Shown here: positions 5,039-5,239 of the stretch, in pieces
How the letters are laid out: every line of letters begins with the position of its first letter
How positions within the stretch are numbered: position 1 is the first letter of the stretch
Source: Candidatus Altarchaeota archaeon
GTDB lineage: Archaea > Altiarchaeota > Altiarchaeia > IMC4 > SCGC-AAA252-I15
Direction: 5' to 3'
Length of the DNA stretch: 5,239 nucleotides
NCBI GenBank assembly: GCA_026394745.1
Contig: JAPKXP010000073.1
Location: 1-5,239, forward strand
Program-made: the position numbers and the translations under genes
The notes under the pieces: model-generated
Database searches by the model: none
Told to the model about the DNA's origin: nothing
The model's input: the letters and a program-made list of their open reading frames with translations, nothing else

Positions 5039-5239
5039 TAACCGTCTTCTTCCTTAGTATGCATCCTATGCACACGCCAACCGCAACTGCGAAAAGCAAG
5101 ACAAACGCCAGCTCAAAGTAGGGTATAGAATGCGCGGCCGAAGCGGTCTCCTGGACTCCGTACTCGAGTGCTTTCGCCACAGGCTCGGCGGCGTTTGGCG
5201 CTGAAGAATCCCTAAGTTCCGTCGAAGCAACCTGTACGA
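5031..5239 (-). CDS. C-terminal part of a membrane-anchored surface/secreted protein (partial, 5' end outside window)
   Basis: A minus-strand frame enters from the right edge and stops at TAA 5033-5031, giving 68 residues. The first 38 or so are Ala/Ser/Glu/Pro-rich and polar, like a linker. A single hydrophobic segment follows (FELAFVLLFAVAVGVCIGCIL, interrupted here only by its own length of about 21), then the basic tail RKKTVII. A lone C-terminal helix with a positive cytoplasmic tail suits an extracellular protein held by a C-terminal anchor, as in many archaeal surface proteins. The IPYFEL lead-in recalls archaeal C-terminal sorting tails, but it is not a clean PGF- or PEF-type motif. 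Two cysteines lie in the helix. The domain that would reveal function is outside the window. Its stop lies inside the end of the DUF192 gene (8-nt overlap). Confidence 0.7.
   Translation of the reverse strand, partial: VQVASTELRDSSAPNAAEPVAKALEYGVQETASAAHSIPYFELAFVLLFAVAVGVCIGCILRKKTVII

Noticed and set aside
1..5239. CRISPR array, tRNA/rRNA genes, insertion sequence or integration site
   Set aside because: No regularly spaced repeats, cloverleaf-like segments, transposase or terminal inverted repeats were seen; nearly every base is in a supported gene.

Overview
The window looks like a compact piece of an archaeal chromosome. The evidence is a TraB/PrgY-type membrane protein with an archaeal-style multi-pass C-terminus, a stand-alone type I 3-dehydroquinate dehydratase of about 225 residues, a DUF192 protein with an HMxFM-type core, a Thr-rich linker lipoprotein, frequent AGG/AGA arginine and ATA isoleucine codons, and a short AT-rich divergent promoter that fits TATA-driven leaderless transcription. 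I cannot resolve the lineage: a euryarchaeon or a less reduced DPANN-type archaeon would both fit. Coding density is extreme. The only clear intergenic space is 32 bp at 4641-4672, and no stretch over 300 bases lacks a gene. I see no tRNA, rRNA, CRISPR array, insertion sequence or attachment site.

Layout. (1) Plus strand, 1-2659: the 3' end of an unknown gene; a Cys-rich lipoprotein with a Thr-rich linker; a TraB/PrgY family membrane protein; and aroE (shikimate dehydrogenase). These are packed with a 10-nt gap, an 8-nt overlap and a 1-nt gap, so they probably form one operon. (2) Minus strand, 4640-2656: aroD (type I 3-dehydroquinate dehydratase), a small TPR protein and a YkgJ-like Cys-cluster protein, packed with a 20-nt overlap and a 1-nt gap. 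This operon runs head-on into aroE, and the two stop codons overlap. (3) Plus strand, 4673-5038: a DUF192 gene divergent from aroD. (4) Minus strand, 5239-5031: the C-terminal end of a membrane-anchored surface or secreted protein, convergent with and overlapping DUF192.

How the genes work together. AroD and AroE catalyse consecutive steps of the shikimate pathway (3-dehydroquinate to 3-dehydroshikimate to shikimate), but here they lie in two convergent transcription units, each with passengers of unknown role. The other genes share no evident pathway. An envelope theme (lipoprotein, TraB membrane protein, C-terminally anchored protein) and a Cys/metal theme (lipoprotein, YkgJ-like protein) recur, but any functional link is speculation. 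The most noteworthy detail is that AroD appears to carry Met where the family normally has a conserved active-site Arg, while its other catalytic residues are intact. I did not find a clear new multi-gene system.
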